Below are positions 32,248-42,733 of a stretch of DNA of 47,679 bases, piece after piece. The position numbers and the translations under genes were made by a program. The notes below the pieces were generated by a model. The model searched no databases, had not been told where the DNA came from, and worked only from the letters and a program-made list of their open reading frames with translations. The stretch's first letter is position 1, and every line of letters starts with the position of its first letter. The stretch is taken from the NCBI GenBank assembly GCA_023426365.1, contig JAFAAW010000065.1:1-47679 (forward strand). The letters run 5' to 3'. The stretch is from Pseudomonadota bacterium. Its GTDB lineage: Bacteria; Pseudomonadota; Alphaproteobacteria; Rhodospirillales; Magnetospirillaceae.

Positions 32248-33114
32248 TTATTCCCCCGCCGCGCGCTGGGCCAGGCGGAACGGGTGCGCCGGATAGACGC
32301 CCAGGATGCGCACCTCGTGGCTGAAGAATTCCAGCTCCTCCAGCGCCAGGCGCAGGCTGCGCTGGCTGGGGTGGCCTTCCACGTCGGCATAGAACTGGGC
32401 GGCCACGAATTCGCCGCCGACCAGATAGCTTTCCAGCTTGGTCATGTTGATGCCGTTGGTGGCGAAACCGCCCATGGCCTTGTACAGCGCCGCCGGCACG
32501 TTGCGCACCCGGAACACGAAGGTGGTGACGCAAGGCTGGTTGGGATTGGGTTCGACCGCGTCGCGCGCCAGCACCACGAAACGGGTGGTGTTGTGCTCGG
32601 CATCCTCGATATTGGCCTTGAGGCTTTCCAGCCCGTAAATCTCGGCCGCCAGTTCGGACGCGATGGCGGCGCGGGTGACGTCGCCGGTCTTGGCCAGTTC
32701 GGCGGCGGCGCCGGCGGTGTCGGCACCCACCACCACCTTCAGCCCCAATTGGCGGATCAGGTTGCGGCATTGGCCCAGCGCATGCACGTGGCTTTCCACC
32801 GTGGCGATGGTGTCCAGGCTGGCGCCCTTGGGGGCCAGCAGGTGGTGGTTGATGCGCTCGAAATGCTCGGAAATGATGTGCAGGCCCGAATAGGGCAGCA
32901 GGTGATGCACGTCCGCCACCCGGCCCGCCACCGAATTGTCGATGGGGATCATGGCATAGCGGGCGCGCCCTTCGCGCACGGCGGCGAAGGCGTCCTCGAA
33001 CGTGGCGCACGGCAGGGGCTGCATGGCCGGAAAGGCGTTGCGGCAGGCCAGGTGCGAATAGGCGCCGGGCAGCCCCTGGAAGGCGATGGAATTCGCGGGA
33101 TCGGAAGAGGTCAT
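32248..33114 (-). CDS. pheA: Prephenate dehydratase
   Basis: 288-residue monofunctional prephenate dehydratase for phenylalanine synthesis (prephenate to phenylpyruvate). The catalytic domain (about 10-185) contains FQGLPGAYSHLACRNAFP, IPIDNSVAGRV and the catalytic TRF motif in HNTTRFVVLARD (177-179). A C-terminal ACT domain (about 195-275) with TNGINMTKLESYLVGG provides phenylalanine feedback, including the ESR/ESY-type segment. There is no chorismate mutase domain, unlike E. coli PheA. It starts 14 bases after the kdsB stop, so the two form an operon. Confidence 0.95.
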   Translation of the reverse strand: MTSSDPANSIAFQGLPGAYSHLACRNAFPAMQPLPCATFEDAFAAVREGRARYAMIPIDNSVAGRVADVHHLLPYSGLHIISEHFERINHHLLAPKGASLDTIATVESHVHALGQCRNLIRQLGLKVVVGADTAGAAAELAKTGDVTRAAIASELAAEIYGLESLKANIEDAEHNTTRFVVLARDAVEPNPNQPCVTTFVFRVRNVPAALYKAMGGFATNGINMTKLESYLVGGEFVAAQFYADVEGHPSQRSLRLALEELEFFSHEVRILGVYPAHPFRLAQRAAGE

Positions 33115-33128
33115 GACAGCCTGAAATC

Positions 33129-33881
33129 TTAGCGGCCGGCGGCGATCAGATCGCGGGCGCGGTCAAGGTCGGCGGGAGTATCGACACCCAACGGAACGGT
33201 GTCAACCAAGGCGGCGTCGATGCGCATGCCGTTCTCGAGCGCCCGCAACTGCTCGAGCTTCTCGCGCCGCTCCAGCACGCCCTGGGGCAGCGAGACGAAG
33301 CGCCCCAGCGCCTCGCGCCGATAGGCGTAAAGGCCGATATGATGATAATGCGGCCCCGCCCCCCACGGCGCGGTGGCGCGGGTGAAATAGAGCGCCCGGC
33401 CGATACGGGCGCCGTCGGCGAAGCCCACCACCGCCTTGACCACGTTGGGATTGGCGCGCTCCTCCTCGACGGTGATCTCGGCCACCAGGGTGGACAGGTC
33501 CACCTGGGGGTCCTCCAGCGGCTGGAACACCGCCCGCACGATGGCGGGGTCCAAGGTGGGCAGATCGCCCTGGACGTTGACCACGGCGCCGAAGGCGCGG
33601 TCGGGGTCCACCTTTTCCAGCGCCTCCCACACCCGGTCGGACCCCGACGGGTGATCGGGGTCGGTCAGCACCGCCGTGCCGCCATGGGCGCGCACCGCAT
33701 CGGCGATCTCGGCCTCGGCGCAGGCCACCACCACCGGGCCGATGCCGGCCGACACCGCCCGGCGCCACACATGCACGATCATCGGCGCGCCGTGGATATC
33801 GGCCAGCGGCTTGCCGGGCAGGCGGGTGGCCGGCATGCGGGCAGGAATGACGACGATGGGATTGAGGTGCGGCGTGGACAT
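33129..33881 (-). CDS. kdsB: 3-deoxy-manno-octulosonate cytidylyltransferase
   Basis: 250 residues. It activates Kdo with CTP to CMP-Kdo for LPS inner-core synthesis. The N-terminal nucleotide-binding signature IPARMPATRLPGKPL (about 12-26), PMIVHVWRRA, VLTDPDHPSGSDRVWEAL, VVNVQGDLPTLDP (about 110-122) and HHIGLYAYRREAL (about 180-192) are all present. ATG at 33881 begins at the family start, with AGGGG about 9 bases upstream; the longer open frame has no similarity. It completes the Kdo route begun by kdsD elsewhere in the window. pheA follows in the same operon. Confidence 0.95.
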   Translation of the reverse strand: MSTPHLNPIVVIPARMPATRLPGKPLADIHGAPMIVHVWRRAVSAGIGPVVVACAEAEIADAVRAHGGTAVLTDPDHPSGSDRVWEALEKVDPDRAFGAVVNVQGDLPTLDPAIVRAVFQPLEDPQVDLSTLVAEITVEEERANPNVVKAVVGFADGARIGRALYFTRATAPWGAGPHYHHIGLYAYRREALGRFVSLPQGVLERREKLEQLRALENGMRIDAALVDTVPLGVDTPADLDRARDLIAAGR

Positions 33882-33918
33882 CTGGCAATTCCCCTGACAG
33901 CGGCGGACAGCCGTCAAC

Positions 33919-33974
33919 CTTATAACGCCCGCCTTCGGCTGGAAATCACCTTGATGGGCGCGCCGGCGCCCATC
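33919..33974 (-). promoter_or_regulatory. kdsB -10 box and upstream palindrome
   Basis: A TATAAG (33924-33919, (-) strand) lies about 40 bases before the kdsB start, without a clear -35. About 30 bases upstream of it is GATGGGCGC/GCGCCCATC (33953-33961 with 33966-33974), a perfect 9-bp inverted repeat with a 4-base centre. Its distance suits an activator or regulator site. The rest of the 295-base gap to hisN (33975-34176) has a TAGGAGGT at 34071 with no start codon after it, and no gene I can support. Confidence 0.4.
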
Positions 33975-34176
33975 GCTCCGTGCCATCGGGTCGCGACGGT
34001 TGCCACAGTCAACGCCGGCCGGCCCAATTCGGCCATGGGGCCTTTTCTTTTCCCATCCACGACCTAAGCATAGGAGGTAGGGACAGACCGCAGGCCACGG
34101 GCAATCACCTTTCGCCTCTGGTCATCGGCGCGGCTTCGCGCCAAACTCTGGCCGCGCAAGAAACCGTGGGGAAGCC

Positions 34177-34956
34177 ATGACCGCCGTTTGCCCGTCCGAA
34201 TTCGTCGCCCTGGCCGAGCGTCTGGCCGAGGCCGCCCGCCCGGTCATCCGCAAGTATTTCCGCACCCCCGTGGCGGTGGACGAGAAACCCGACGACAGCC
34301 CGGTCACCATCGCCGACCGCGAGGTCGAGGCGACCATGCGCGCCATCATCGCCGAAACCTATCCCCAGCACGGAATCTTGGGCGAGGAGCACGGCCGCCA
34401 GAACACCGACGCCGAATGGGTGTGGGTGCTGGACCCCATCGACGGCACCAAGGCGTTCATCACCGGCAAGCCCAGCTTCGGCACGCTGATCGCGCTGGCC
34501 CATCGCGGCACCCCGGTGCTGGGCATCATCGACCAGGCGATCCTGGGCGAACGCTGGCTGGGCGCGGCCGGGCGCCCCACCACCCTGAACGGCGAGGCGG
34601 CGCGCGTGCGCGCCTGCGACCAGCTCGCCAAGGCCTATGCCTATACCACCGGCCCCGAATTCTTCGATCCCGACACCCTGCCGGCCTGGAACCGCATCGC
34701 CGCCAGGGTCAAGCAGCCGCGCTACGGCTGCGATTGCTATGCCTATGCCCTGCTCAGCTCGGGCTTCGTCGATCTGGTGGTGGAGGCCGGGCTGAAACCC
34801 TATGACTTCGCCGCCCTGGTGCCGGTCATCGAGAATGCCGGCGGCACCGTCACCGACTGGCGGGGCCGCCCGCTGTCCATCGCATCCGACGGCCGGGTGT
34901 GCGCGGCGGGCGACGCCCGCCTGCACGCCCAGGCGCTGGAGGTGCTGGCGGGATGA
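34177..34956 (+). CDS. hisN: Histidinol-phosphatase, inositol-monophosphatase type
   Basis: 259 residues of the inositol monophosphatase superfamily. Metal-binding motifs: GEEHG (about 69-73), DPIDGTKAFITGKPSFGTL (86-104) and the C-terminal LKPYDFAALVPVIENAGG (about 207-224) with the third Asp. GCDCYAYALLSSGFVDLVVE is characteristic of the HisN subgroup, which removes phosphate from histidinol phosphate. Another sugar- or inositol-phosphatase role is possible. ATG at 34177 follows GGGGAAG. Its stop overlaps the yejA start (ATGA), an association that is metabolically unexpected. Confidence 0.87.
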   Translation: MTAVCPSEFVALAERLAEAARPVIRKYFRTPVAVDEKPDDSPVTIADREVEATMRAIIAETYPQHGILGEEHGRQNTDAEWVWVLDPIDGTKAFITGKPSFGTLIALAHRGTPVLGIIDQAILGERWLGAAGRPTTLNGEAARVRACDQLAKAYAYTTGPEFFDPDTLPAWNRIAARVKQPRYGCDCYAYALLSSGFVDLVVEAGLKPYDFAALVPVIENAGGTVTDWRGRPLSIASDGRVCAAGDARLHAQALEVLAG

Positions 34957-36755
34957 GGGCGGTCGTCGCCGCCTGCCTGATGGCGCTTGTGGCCTTGCCG
35001 ACGCTGCCCCGGCCGCTGGCGGCCGAACCGCGCCACGCCATCGCCATGCACGGCGAACCCAAGTATCCGGCCGACTTCGCCCATTTCGACTACGTCAACC
35101 CGAATGCCCCCAAGGGCGGCGAATTGCGGCTGGCGGATCTGGGCACCTTCGACAACCTCAATCCGTTCATCGTCAAGGGACAGGCGCCCGACGGCATCGG
35201 CCTGCCGTTCGAGACGCTGCTGATGCCCGCCGCCGACGAGCCGTTCTCCATGTACGGCCTGATCGCCGAAAGCATCGACACGCCGCCCGACCGGTCGTGG
35301 GCCACCTACGTCATCCGCAAGCAGGCGCGCTGGCACGACGGCACGCCGATCACGCCCGAGGACGTCATCTTCTCGCTCGACATCCTGCGCACCAAGGGCG
35401 CCCCCAGCTACCGCTTCTATTATGCCGGGGTGGACAAGGTAGAGAAGGTGGGGCCGCGAGCCGTGAAGTTCACCTTCAAGCCGGGCGACAACCGCGAACT
35501 GCCGCTGATCGTGGGAGAAATGCCCATCCTGCCGCGTCATTACTGGCAGGGCCGGACGTTCGAGAACACCACGCTGGAGCCGCCGCTGGGCAGCGGCCCC
35601 TATCGGGTGGGCGCCTTCGAGCCGGGCCGCTTCATCGTCTATGAGCGGGTCAAGGATTACTGGGCCGAGAACCTGCCGGTCCATCGCGGACTCTATAATT
35701 TCGACCGCGTGCGCTACGACTTCTATCGCGACGCCACCGTGGCGCTGGAGGCGCTGAAGGCCGGCGAATTCGATTTCCGCGAGGAGAACGAGGCCAAGAA
35801 ATGGGCCACCGCCTATGACGACTGGGCGGCGCTGAGGGACGGCCGCGCCAAGAAGGTGTTGCTGGACAATCAATTGCCCGCCGGCATGCAATCCTATGCC
35901 TACAACCTGCGCCGGCCGCTTTTCGCCGACGCCCGCGTGCGCCAGGCGCTGGCATATGCCTTCGATTTCGAATGGACCAACGCCAACCTGTTCTATGGAC
36001 AGTACCGCCGCACCGAAAGCTATTTCGCCAATTCCGAACTGGCCGCCACCGGCCTGCCCGGCGCCGACGAGCTGGCGGTGCTGGACCCCTTGCGCGGGCA
36101 AGTCCCGCCCGAGGTCTTCACCACCGCCTATCGCGCGCCGCGCACCGACCCGCAACAGGGCATCCGCCCCAATCTGCGCATCGCCATGAAGCTGCTGGAG
36201 GATGCCGGCTGGCAGGTGGTGGACGGCAAGCTGACCAAGGACGGCCAGCCCTTCCGCTTCGAGATTCTGCTGGCCCAGGCGGCGTTCGAACGCGTCAGCC
36301 TGCCCTTTGCGCGCAATCTGGCCCGGCTGGGCATCGACGCCCGCGTGCGCACGGTGGACACCACCCAATACGTCAACCGCGTGCGCGCCTTCGATTTCGA
36401 CATGATCGTGATGAGCTGGGGCCAGTCGCTGTCGCCGGGCAACGAACAGGCCATGTTCTGGAGTTCCGCCGCCGCCGACCAGCCCGGCAGCCGCAACGTG
36501 GGCGGCATCCGCAACCCGGCGGTGGACACCCTGGTGGATCTGGTGATCAGCGCGCCCGACCGCGAGCAATTGGTGGCGCGCACCCGCGCGCTGGACCGCG
36601 TGCTGCTGTGGAACCATTACGTCATCCCGCAATGGTACATGGGCGCCAACCGACTGGCCTATTGGGACAAGTTCGGCATGCCCGACCGCATCCCCATGCG
36701 CGGCTATCAGATCTATGCGTGGTGGAGCAAATCCGCCGAAACGCGGGGGAAGTAG
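34953..36755 (+). CDS. yejA: Periplasmic binding protein of a YejABEF-type peptide transporter
   Basis: 600 residues: signal peptide (about 1-24, ending PLAAEP), then the extended SBP_bac_5 fold used by oligopeptide/dipeptide binding proteins. The YejA subgroup shows HAIAMHGEPKYPADFAHFDY, NPNAPKGGELRLADLGTFDNLNPF (in part), ARWHDGTPITPEDVIFSLD and WYMGANRLAYWDKF. YejABEF imports peptides, including microcin-C-like compounds, and contributes to resistance to host peptides in other proteobacteria. ATG at 34953 overlaps the hisN stop. It is followed by the two permeases and the ATPase in standard order. Confidence 0.92.
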   Translation: MRAVVAACLMALVALPTLPRPLAAEPRHAIAMHGEPKYPADFAHFDYVNPNAPKGGELRLADLGTFDNLNPFIVKGQAPDGIGLPFETLLMPAADEPFSMYGLIAESIDTPPDRSWATYVIRKQARWHDGTPITPEDVIFSLDILRTKGAPSYRFYYAGVDKVEKVGPRAVKFTFKPGDNRELPLIVGEMPILPRHYWQGRTFENTTLEPPLGSGPYRVGAFEPGRFIVYERVKDYWAENLPVHRGLYNFDRVRYDFYRDATVALEALKAGEFDFREENEAKKWATAYDDWAALRDGRAKKVLLDNQLPAGMQSYAYNLRRPLFADARVRQALAYAFDFEWTNANLFYGQYRRTESYFANSELAATGLPGADELAVLDPLRGQVPPEVFTTAYRAPRTDPQQGIRPNLRIAMKLLEDAGWQVVDGKLTKDGQPFRFEILLAQAAFERVSLPFARNLARLGIDARVRTVDTTQYVNRVRAFDFDMIVMSWGQSLSPGNEQAMFWSSAAADQPGSRNVGGIRNPAVDTLVDLVISAPDREQLVARTRALDRVLLWNHYVIPQWYMGANRLAYWDKFGMPDRIPMRGYQIYAWWSKSAETRGK

Positions 36756-36759
36756 GGCC

Positions 36760-37866
36760 ATGCTCGCCTATGCCATCCGCCGACTGGCGCTGATCCCGCT
36801 GACCCTGCTGGGCATCATGCTGGTCAATTTCGTGGTCGTGCAACTGGCCCCCGGCGGGCCGGTGGAACAGATGATCGCCCGCGTCGAAGGCACCGCCGGC
36901 GCCGAGACCCAGCGGCTGTCGGGCGGCGGCGGCGACATCCAGCAGGCCGCCCGCGCCCAGCGCGCCCAGGCGGGCGACAGCGGCGCCTATCGCGGCGCCC
37001 AGGGGCTGGACCCCGCCTTCATCGCCGAGATCGAGCGCCAGTTCGGCTTCGACAAGCCGGCGCACGAACGCTTTGTCCAGATGCTGGGCAATTACGTGCG
37101 GTTCGATTTCGGCAACAGCTTCTATCGCGACACGCCGGTGGTGGACCTGATCCTGGAAAAGATGCCGGTGTCCATCTCGCTGGGACTTTGGACCACGCTG
37201 ATCATCTATCTGGTGTCGATCCCCTTAGGGATCGTCAAGGCGCGGCGCGACGGCTCCACCTTCGACGTCGCCAGTTCGTGGGCCATCATCATCGGCTATG
37301 CGGTGCCCGGCTTCCTGTTCGCCATCCTGCTGGTGGTGCTGTTCGCGGGCGGGCGGTACTTCGCGTGGTTCCCCTTGCGCGGCCTGACCAGCCCCGATTG
37401 GGACAGCCTCAGCACGTTGGGCAAGGTGATCGATTACTTCTGGCATCTGGCCCTGCCGGTCACCGCCCTGGTGATCGGCAGCTTCGCCGGCCTGACCATG
37501 CTGACCAAGAATTCCTTTCTGGAAGAGATCAACAAGCAATACGTGGTCACCGCGCGGGCCAAGGGCCTGAGCGAGAACCGAGTGCTGTACGGCCATGTCT
37601 TCCGCAACGCCATGCTGCTGGTGGTGGCCGGCTTTCCCAGCGCGCTGGTGGGCATCCTGTTCGCCGGCTCCATCCTGATCGAGATCATCTTCTCGCTCGA
37701 CGGCATCGGCCTGCTCGGCTACGAGGCGGTGGTCAACCGCGACTACCCGGTGATGTTCGGCACGCTGTACATGTTCAGCCTGCTCGGGCTGGTGCTGAAC
37801 CTGATCAGCGACCTGACCTACAATCTGGTCGATCCGCGCATCGATTTCGGCAAGCGGGGGGTGTGA
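36760..37866 (+). CDS. yejB: Inner-membrane permease YejB of the peptide ABC transporter
   Basis: 368 residues. TM1 (about 9-29) is followed by a long periplasmic segment with a Gly/Ala/Gln-rich stretch (about 45-85) and FGFDKPAHERFVQMLGNYVRFDFG; five further helices follow. The BPD_transp_1 (EAA) loop reads KQYVVTARAKGLSENRVLYGHVFRNA (in part), about 262-285. PLGIVKARRDGS and the C-terminal LVDPRIDFGKRGV are typical of YejB. ATG at 36760 lies 4 bases after yejA and begins at the family MLAYAIRRL. The stop overlaps a possible GTG of yejE. Confidence 0.93.
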   Translation: MLAYAIRRLALIPLTLLGIMLVNFVVVQLAPGGPVEQMIARVEGTAGAETQRLSGGGGDIQQAARAQRAQAGDSGAYRGAQGLDPAFIAEIERQFGFDKPAHERFVQMLGNYVRFDFGNSFYRDTPVVDLILEKMPVSISLGLWTTLIIYLVSIPLGIVKARRDGSTFDVASSWAIIIGYAVPGFLFAILLVVLFAGGRYFAWFPLRGLTSPDWDSLSTLGKVIDYFWHLALPVTALVIGSFAGLTMLTKNSFLEEINKQYVVTARAKGLSENRVLYGHVFRNAMLLVVAGFPSALVGILFAGSILIEIIFSLDGIGLLGYEAVVNRDYPVMFGTLYMFSLLGLVLNLISDLTYNLVDPRIDFGKRGV

Positions 37867-37868
37867 GC

Positions 37869-38896
37869 ATGACCAGCCGCCTGTCGCCGCTCACCCGCCG
37901 CCGCCTGGACGCCTTCAAGCGCAACCGCCGCGGCTTTTGGGCCTTGTGGCTGTTCCTGGGCCTGTTCGCCGTCACCCTGTTCGCCGAACTGGTGGCCAAC
38001 GACCGCCCCATCGTGGTGAGCTATCAGGGCCAGTTGTACTTCCCGGTGGTCAAGAACTACCCCGAGACCACGTTCGGCGGCGATTTCCTGACCTTCACCG
38101 ATTACCGCGACCCCTATATCGCCGAAAAGATCGCCGCGGGCGGCTGGGCGCTGTGGCCGCCCATCCGCCACAACTACCAGTCGATCAGCTACGACGTCAC
38201 CCGCCCCCATCCCAGTCCGCCCTCGGCCGAGAACCCTCTGGGCACCGACGACCAGGGCCGCGACGTGCTGGCGCGGCTGATCTACGGCCTTCGGCTGTCG
38301 ATCCTGTTCGGGCTGGCGCTGACGCTGGTCAGCACGGTGATCGGGGTGACGGCGGGCGCGGTGCAGGGCTATTTCGGCGGCAAGGTCGATCTGGTCGGCC
38401 AGCGTTTCCTGGAAATCTGGGGCGGCCTGCCCCAGCTTCTGATCCTGATCATTGTCGCCTCGATGATCGCGCCCGGCTTCTGGACGCTCTTGGGCGTGCT
38501 GGTGCTGTTTTCGTGGACGTCGCTGGTGGGTGTGGTGCGCGCCGAGTTCCTGCGCGCGCGCAATTTCGACTATGTGCGGGCCGCGCAAGCGCTGGGCATG
38601 AATGATGCCCGCGTCATGGTGCGCCACGTCCTGCCCAACGCCATGGTGGCGACCCTGACCTTCATGCCGTTCATCCTGTCCTCCTCCATCGTCTCGCTGA
38701 CCGCGCTGGACTTCCTCGGCCTGGGCCTGCCGCCCGGCTCGCCTTCGCTGGGCGACCTGCTGGCCCAGGGCAAGGCCAACCTGCAGGCGCCCTGGCTGGG
38801 CCTGACCGGCTTCATCGTGGTGGCGGCCCTGCTGTCGCTGCTGGTGTTCGTCGGCGAGGCGGTGCGCGACGCGTTCGACCCGAGAAAGACCACCCT

Positions 38897-38900
<4 letters not shown>
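37869..38900 (+). CDS. yejE: Inner-membrane permease YejE of the peptide ABC transporter
   Basis: 343 residues. It opens with the YejE-type N-terminus LSPLTRRRLDAFKRNRRGFW and a TM helix (about 23-42), then a periplasmic region with NDRPIVVSYQGQLYFPVVKN and ENPLGTDDQGRDVLARLIYG. Five C-terminal helices carry the EAA loop (AQALGMNDARVMVRHVLPNA, about 239-258). It pairs with YejB to form the membrane channel. ATG at 37869 is chosen; GTG at 37863, overlapping the yejB stop, is the alternative. The stop overlaps the yejF start by 4 bases. Confidence 0.93.
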
Positions 38901-40513
<1,613 letters not shown>

Positions 40514-40516
40514 GCC

Positions 40517-41146
40517 TCAGCACCACAGCGCGGTCAAGAAGGCTTCCATGTGGAAGGACGCCTGCTCGGGCACGTAAGCATAGTCGCGCCCCAGCGGGCA
40601 GGCGTGGCGCGGCAGGCAGCCGATGCGGCGGCATTCGCCCCCGGCTTCCAGGTGGGCCTTGCAGCGGGGCACGTCATAGGGCGCCGCCGCGCCGACCGGG
40701 CAGGCGGCGATGCACGGCCGCTCAGCACAGGCGTCGCACGGATTGGGGGCGTCCTGGCGGGGCGGCAGATCGGCCAGGGCGTCGAACGCCAGCGCGCCGC
40801 GATAGGAATGCCACAGGCCGTATCGCGGATGGACCAGCACCCCCATGGGCGAGGAATAGACCGGCTCGGCCGTCATGGCCCAACGCTGGAACGGCAGGAA
40901 GGGCGGGCCATCCTGGGGCAGCAGCGGGCGGGCGCCGAAACGCGCGGCCATCTCGCCGATCACGCGGCGCGACCACGCATCCAGCGGATCGGCCTCGTCC
41001 CGCCGCGCGGCCTGGAAATGGGGCCAGAAGGCGGAGCCGGCGGTGCCGATCAGCACCACCGTGCCCACATCCTCGGTCACCACGCCGCCGCGCGCCATCA
41101 GCCCGTATCGGGCGGCGGCGGCGGCGATCTCGGCATAGGCGGTCAC
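40517..41146 (-). CDS. Small 4Fe-4S ferredoxin-like protein, related to the QueG C-terminal half
   Basis: 209 residues. The C-terminal part has a ferredoxin-type cluster motif CDACAERPCIAACPVGA (C137, C140, C145, C149) and further cysteines (C162, C172, C177, C183) in the C-x9-C-x4-C-x5-C stretch. The first motif and the preceding WHSYRGALAF resemble epoxyqueuosine-reductase relatives, but no cobalamin domain is seen and the protein is too short for QueG. The function is not known. GTG at 41146 is the apparent start, 11 bases after argB, with a weak ribosome-binding site. It is likely the last gene of the rpmH-argB transcript. Confidence 0.72.
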   Translation of the reverse strand: MTAYAEIAAAAARYGLMARGGVVTEDVGTVVLIGTAGSAFWPHFQAARRDEADPLDAWSRRVIGEMAARFGARPLLPQDGPPFLPFQRWAMTAEPVYSSPMGVLVHPRYGLWHSYRGALAFDALADLPPRQDAPNPCDACAERPCIAACPVGAAAPYDVPRCKAHLEAGGECRRIGCLPRHACPLGRDYAYVPEQASFHMEAFLTALWC

Positions 41147-41157
41147 CGCCGACGGCC

Positions 41158-42072
41158 TTAATCGGCCTTGATCAGGGTGCCGACGCCGTGGGGGGTGAAC
41201 AGTTCCAGCAGCACCGCGTGGGGCACGCGGCCATCCAGGATCACGGCGGCATCCACGCCCTGTTCCACCGCGTCAAGGCAGGTTTCCACCTTGGGGATCA
41301 TGCCGCCCGAGATGGTGCCGTCCTCGATGTAGCCCTTGACCTGGCTGGCGGTCATTTCCGGGATCAGGTTGCCGGCCTTGTCCAGCACGCCGGCCACATC
41401 GGTCAGCATCAGCAGGCGGCGGGCGCCGGTGGCGGCAGCGACCGCGCCGGCGGCGGTGTCGGCGTTGATGTTGAAGGTCTCGCCCGAGCCGCCCATGCCC
41501 ACGGGGGCGATCACCGGAATGATGTCGGATTCACGGAAGAAATCCAGGATGTGCGGGGTGATCTCGGCCGGTTCGCCCACATAGCCCAGGTCCAGGATCT
41601 TCTCGATGTTGGAATCCGGGTCCTTCTTGGTGCGGCGCAGCTTGCGCGCGCGGATCAGGTGGCCGTCCTTGCCCGACAGGCCGACCGCGAAGCCGCCCGC
41701 CTCGTTGATGGCGGACACGATCTGCTTGTTGATCTTGCCCGACAGGATCATCTCCACCACCTCGACGGTGGCCTCGTCGGTGAAGCGCAGGCCGTCCACG
41801 CGCGGCGTGTTGATATCCAGGCGCTTGAGCATCTGGTCGATCTGCGGACCGCCGCCATGCACCACCACCGGGTTGATGCCGACCTGCTTGAGCAGCACGA
41901 TGTCGCGGGCGAACAGGCGGAACAGGTCGTCCGATTCCATGGCATGGCCGCCGAACTTGATCACCAGCGTCTCGTCCGAGAACTGGCGCATGAACGGCAG
42001 CGCCTCGGACAGCGTCTTGGCGCGGTCCAGCCAGGACGAACGGTCGTGCAGGATGTCGGGCGTGTCGCTCAT
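41158..42072 (-). CDS. argB: Acetylglutamate kinase
   Basis: 304 residues of the amino-acid kinase family; phosphorylates N-acetylglutamate in arginine biosynthesis. Visible: TLVIKFGGHAM (about 35-45, phosphate-binding Lys), VVVHGGGPQIDQML (about 69-82), RVDGLRFTD, VIAPVGMGGSGETFNINADT (about 199-218) and GGMIPKVETCLDAV (about 260-273). The N-terminal helix (residues 11-32) present in arginine-inhibited hexameric enzymes is there, so feedback control by arginine is likely. It starts 5 bases after engB, the typical alphaproteobacterial neighbour. Confidence 0.96.
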   Translation of the reverse strand: MSDTPDILHDRSSWLDRAKTLSEALPFMRQFSDETLVIKFGGHAMESDDLFRLFARDIVLLKQVGINPVVVHGGGPQIDQMLKRLDINTPRVDGLRFTDEATVEVVEMILSGKINKQIVSAINEAGGFAVGLSGKDGHLIRARKLRRTKKDPDSNIEKILDLGYVGEPAEITPHILDFFRESDIIPVIAPVGMGGSGETFNINADTAAGAVAAATGARRLLMLTDVAGVLDKAGNLIPEMTASQVKGYIEDGTISGGMIPKVETCLDAVEQGVDAAVILDGRVPHAVLLELFTPHGVGTLIKAD

Positions 42073-42077
42073 GGGGA

Positions 42078-42725
42078 TCACTCCGGGTTTGCCAATTGCA
42101 GGATTTCCGCACGCAGCTCGGGGATGCCGATGCCCTTTTCCGAGCTGGTCAGAATCAAGGTGGGGTGGGCGGCGACGTGGCTGACGATCTCGTCCTGGGT
42201 ACGCTTGCGCACCTCGGCCAGTTCGCTCGCGCTCAGCTTGTCCACCTTGGTCAGCACGACCTGATAGACCACCGCCGACTGGTCCAGCATCTTCATCATC
42301 TCGCGGTCCACGTCCTTGAGGCCGTGGCGCGAATCCACCAGCATCATGCAGCGCCGCAAGGTGGGGCGGCCGCGCAGATAGCCGTTCACCAGCCGCTTCC
42401 AGGCGTCCACCTTGTCCTTGGGCGCCTTGGCGAAGCCGTAGCCGGGCATGTCCACCATGATCAGGCGGCCCGACACGTCGAAGAAATTGAGCTCCTGGGT
42501 GCGGCCCGGGGTGTTGGACGTGCGCGCCACCGTGGACCGCCCGCACAGCGCGTTGATCAGCGACGACTTGCCCACGTTGGAGCGGCCGGCAAACGCGATC
42601 TCGGGCATGGCGATGGGCGGCAGCCCGTCCAGCGCGGCGACGCCGCGCAGGAAGGTCACCTCGCGGGCGAACAGGAGGCGGCCGGCCTCGATCAGGGCGG
42701 CCGCCTCGTTCTCGCTGTCGGTCAA
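42078..42725 (-). CDS. engB: Ribosome-biogenesis GTPase EngB/YsxC
   Basis: About 215 residues of the TrmE-Era-EngA-EngB GTPase family, needed for 50S assembly and cell division. G1 GRSNVGKSSLINAL (about 47-60), G2 TPGRTQELNFF, G3 VDMPGYGFAK (about 91-100), G4 LTKVDKLS and G5 TSSEKGIG are present. No ATG precedes the conserved region. TTG at 42725 gives MTDSENEA; an upstream CTG at 42737 is the alternative, so the exact start is uncertain. It begins just after the yidC stop (42734-42736). Confidence 0.93.
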   Translation of the reverse strand: MTDSENEAAALIEAGRLLFAREVTFLRGVAALDGLPPIAMPEIAFAGRSNVGKSSLINALCGRSTVARTSNTPGRTQELNFFDVSGRLIMVDMPGYGFAKAPKDKVDAWKRLVNGYLRGRPTLRRCMMLVDSRHGLKDVDREMMKMLDQSAVVYQVVLTKVDKLSASELAEVRKRTQDEIVSHVAAHPTLILTSSEKGIGIPELRAEILQLANPE

Positions 42726-42733
42726 CGGCCCGC

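Noticed and set aside
34071..34081. Near-perfect Shine-Dalgarno TAGGAGGT
   Set aside because: No ATG, GTG or TTG follows at a usable distance, and hisN starts about 100 bases later with its own site.
33980..34180. 66-codon open frame in the kdsB-hisN gap
   Set aside because: No ribosome-binding site, no family similarity, and it overlaps the hisN start; composition looks non-coding.
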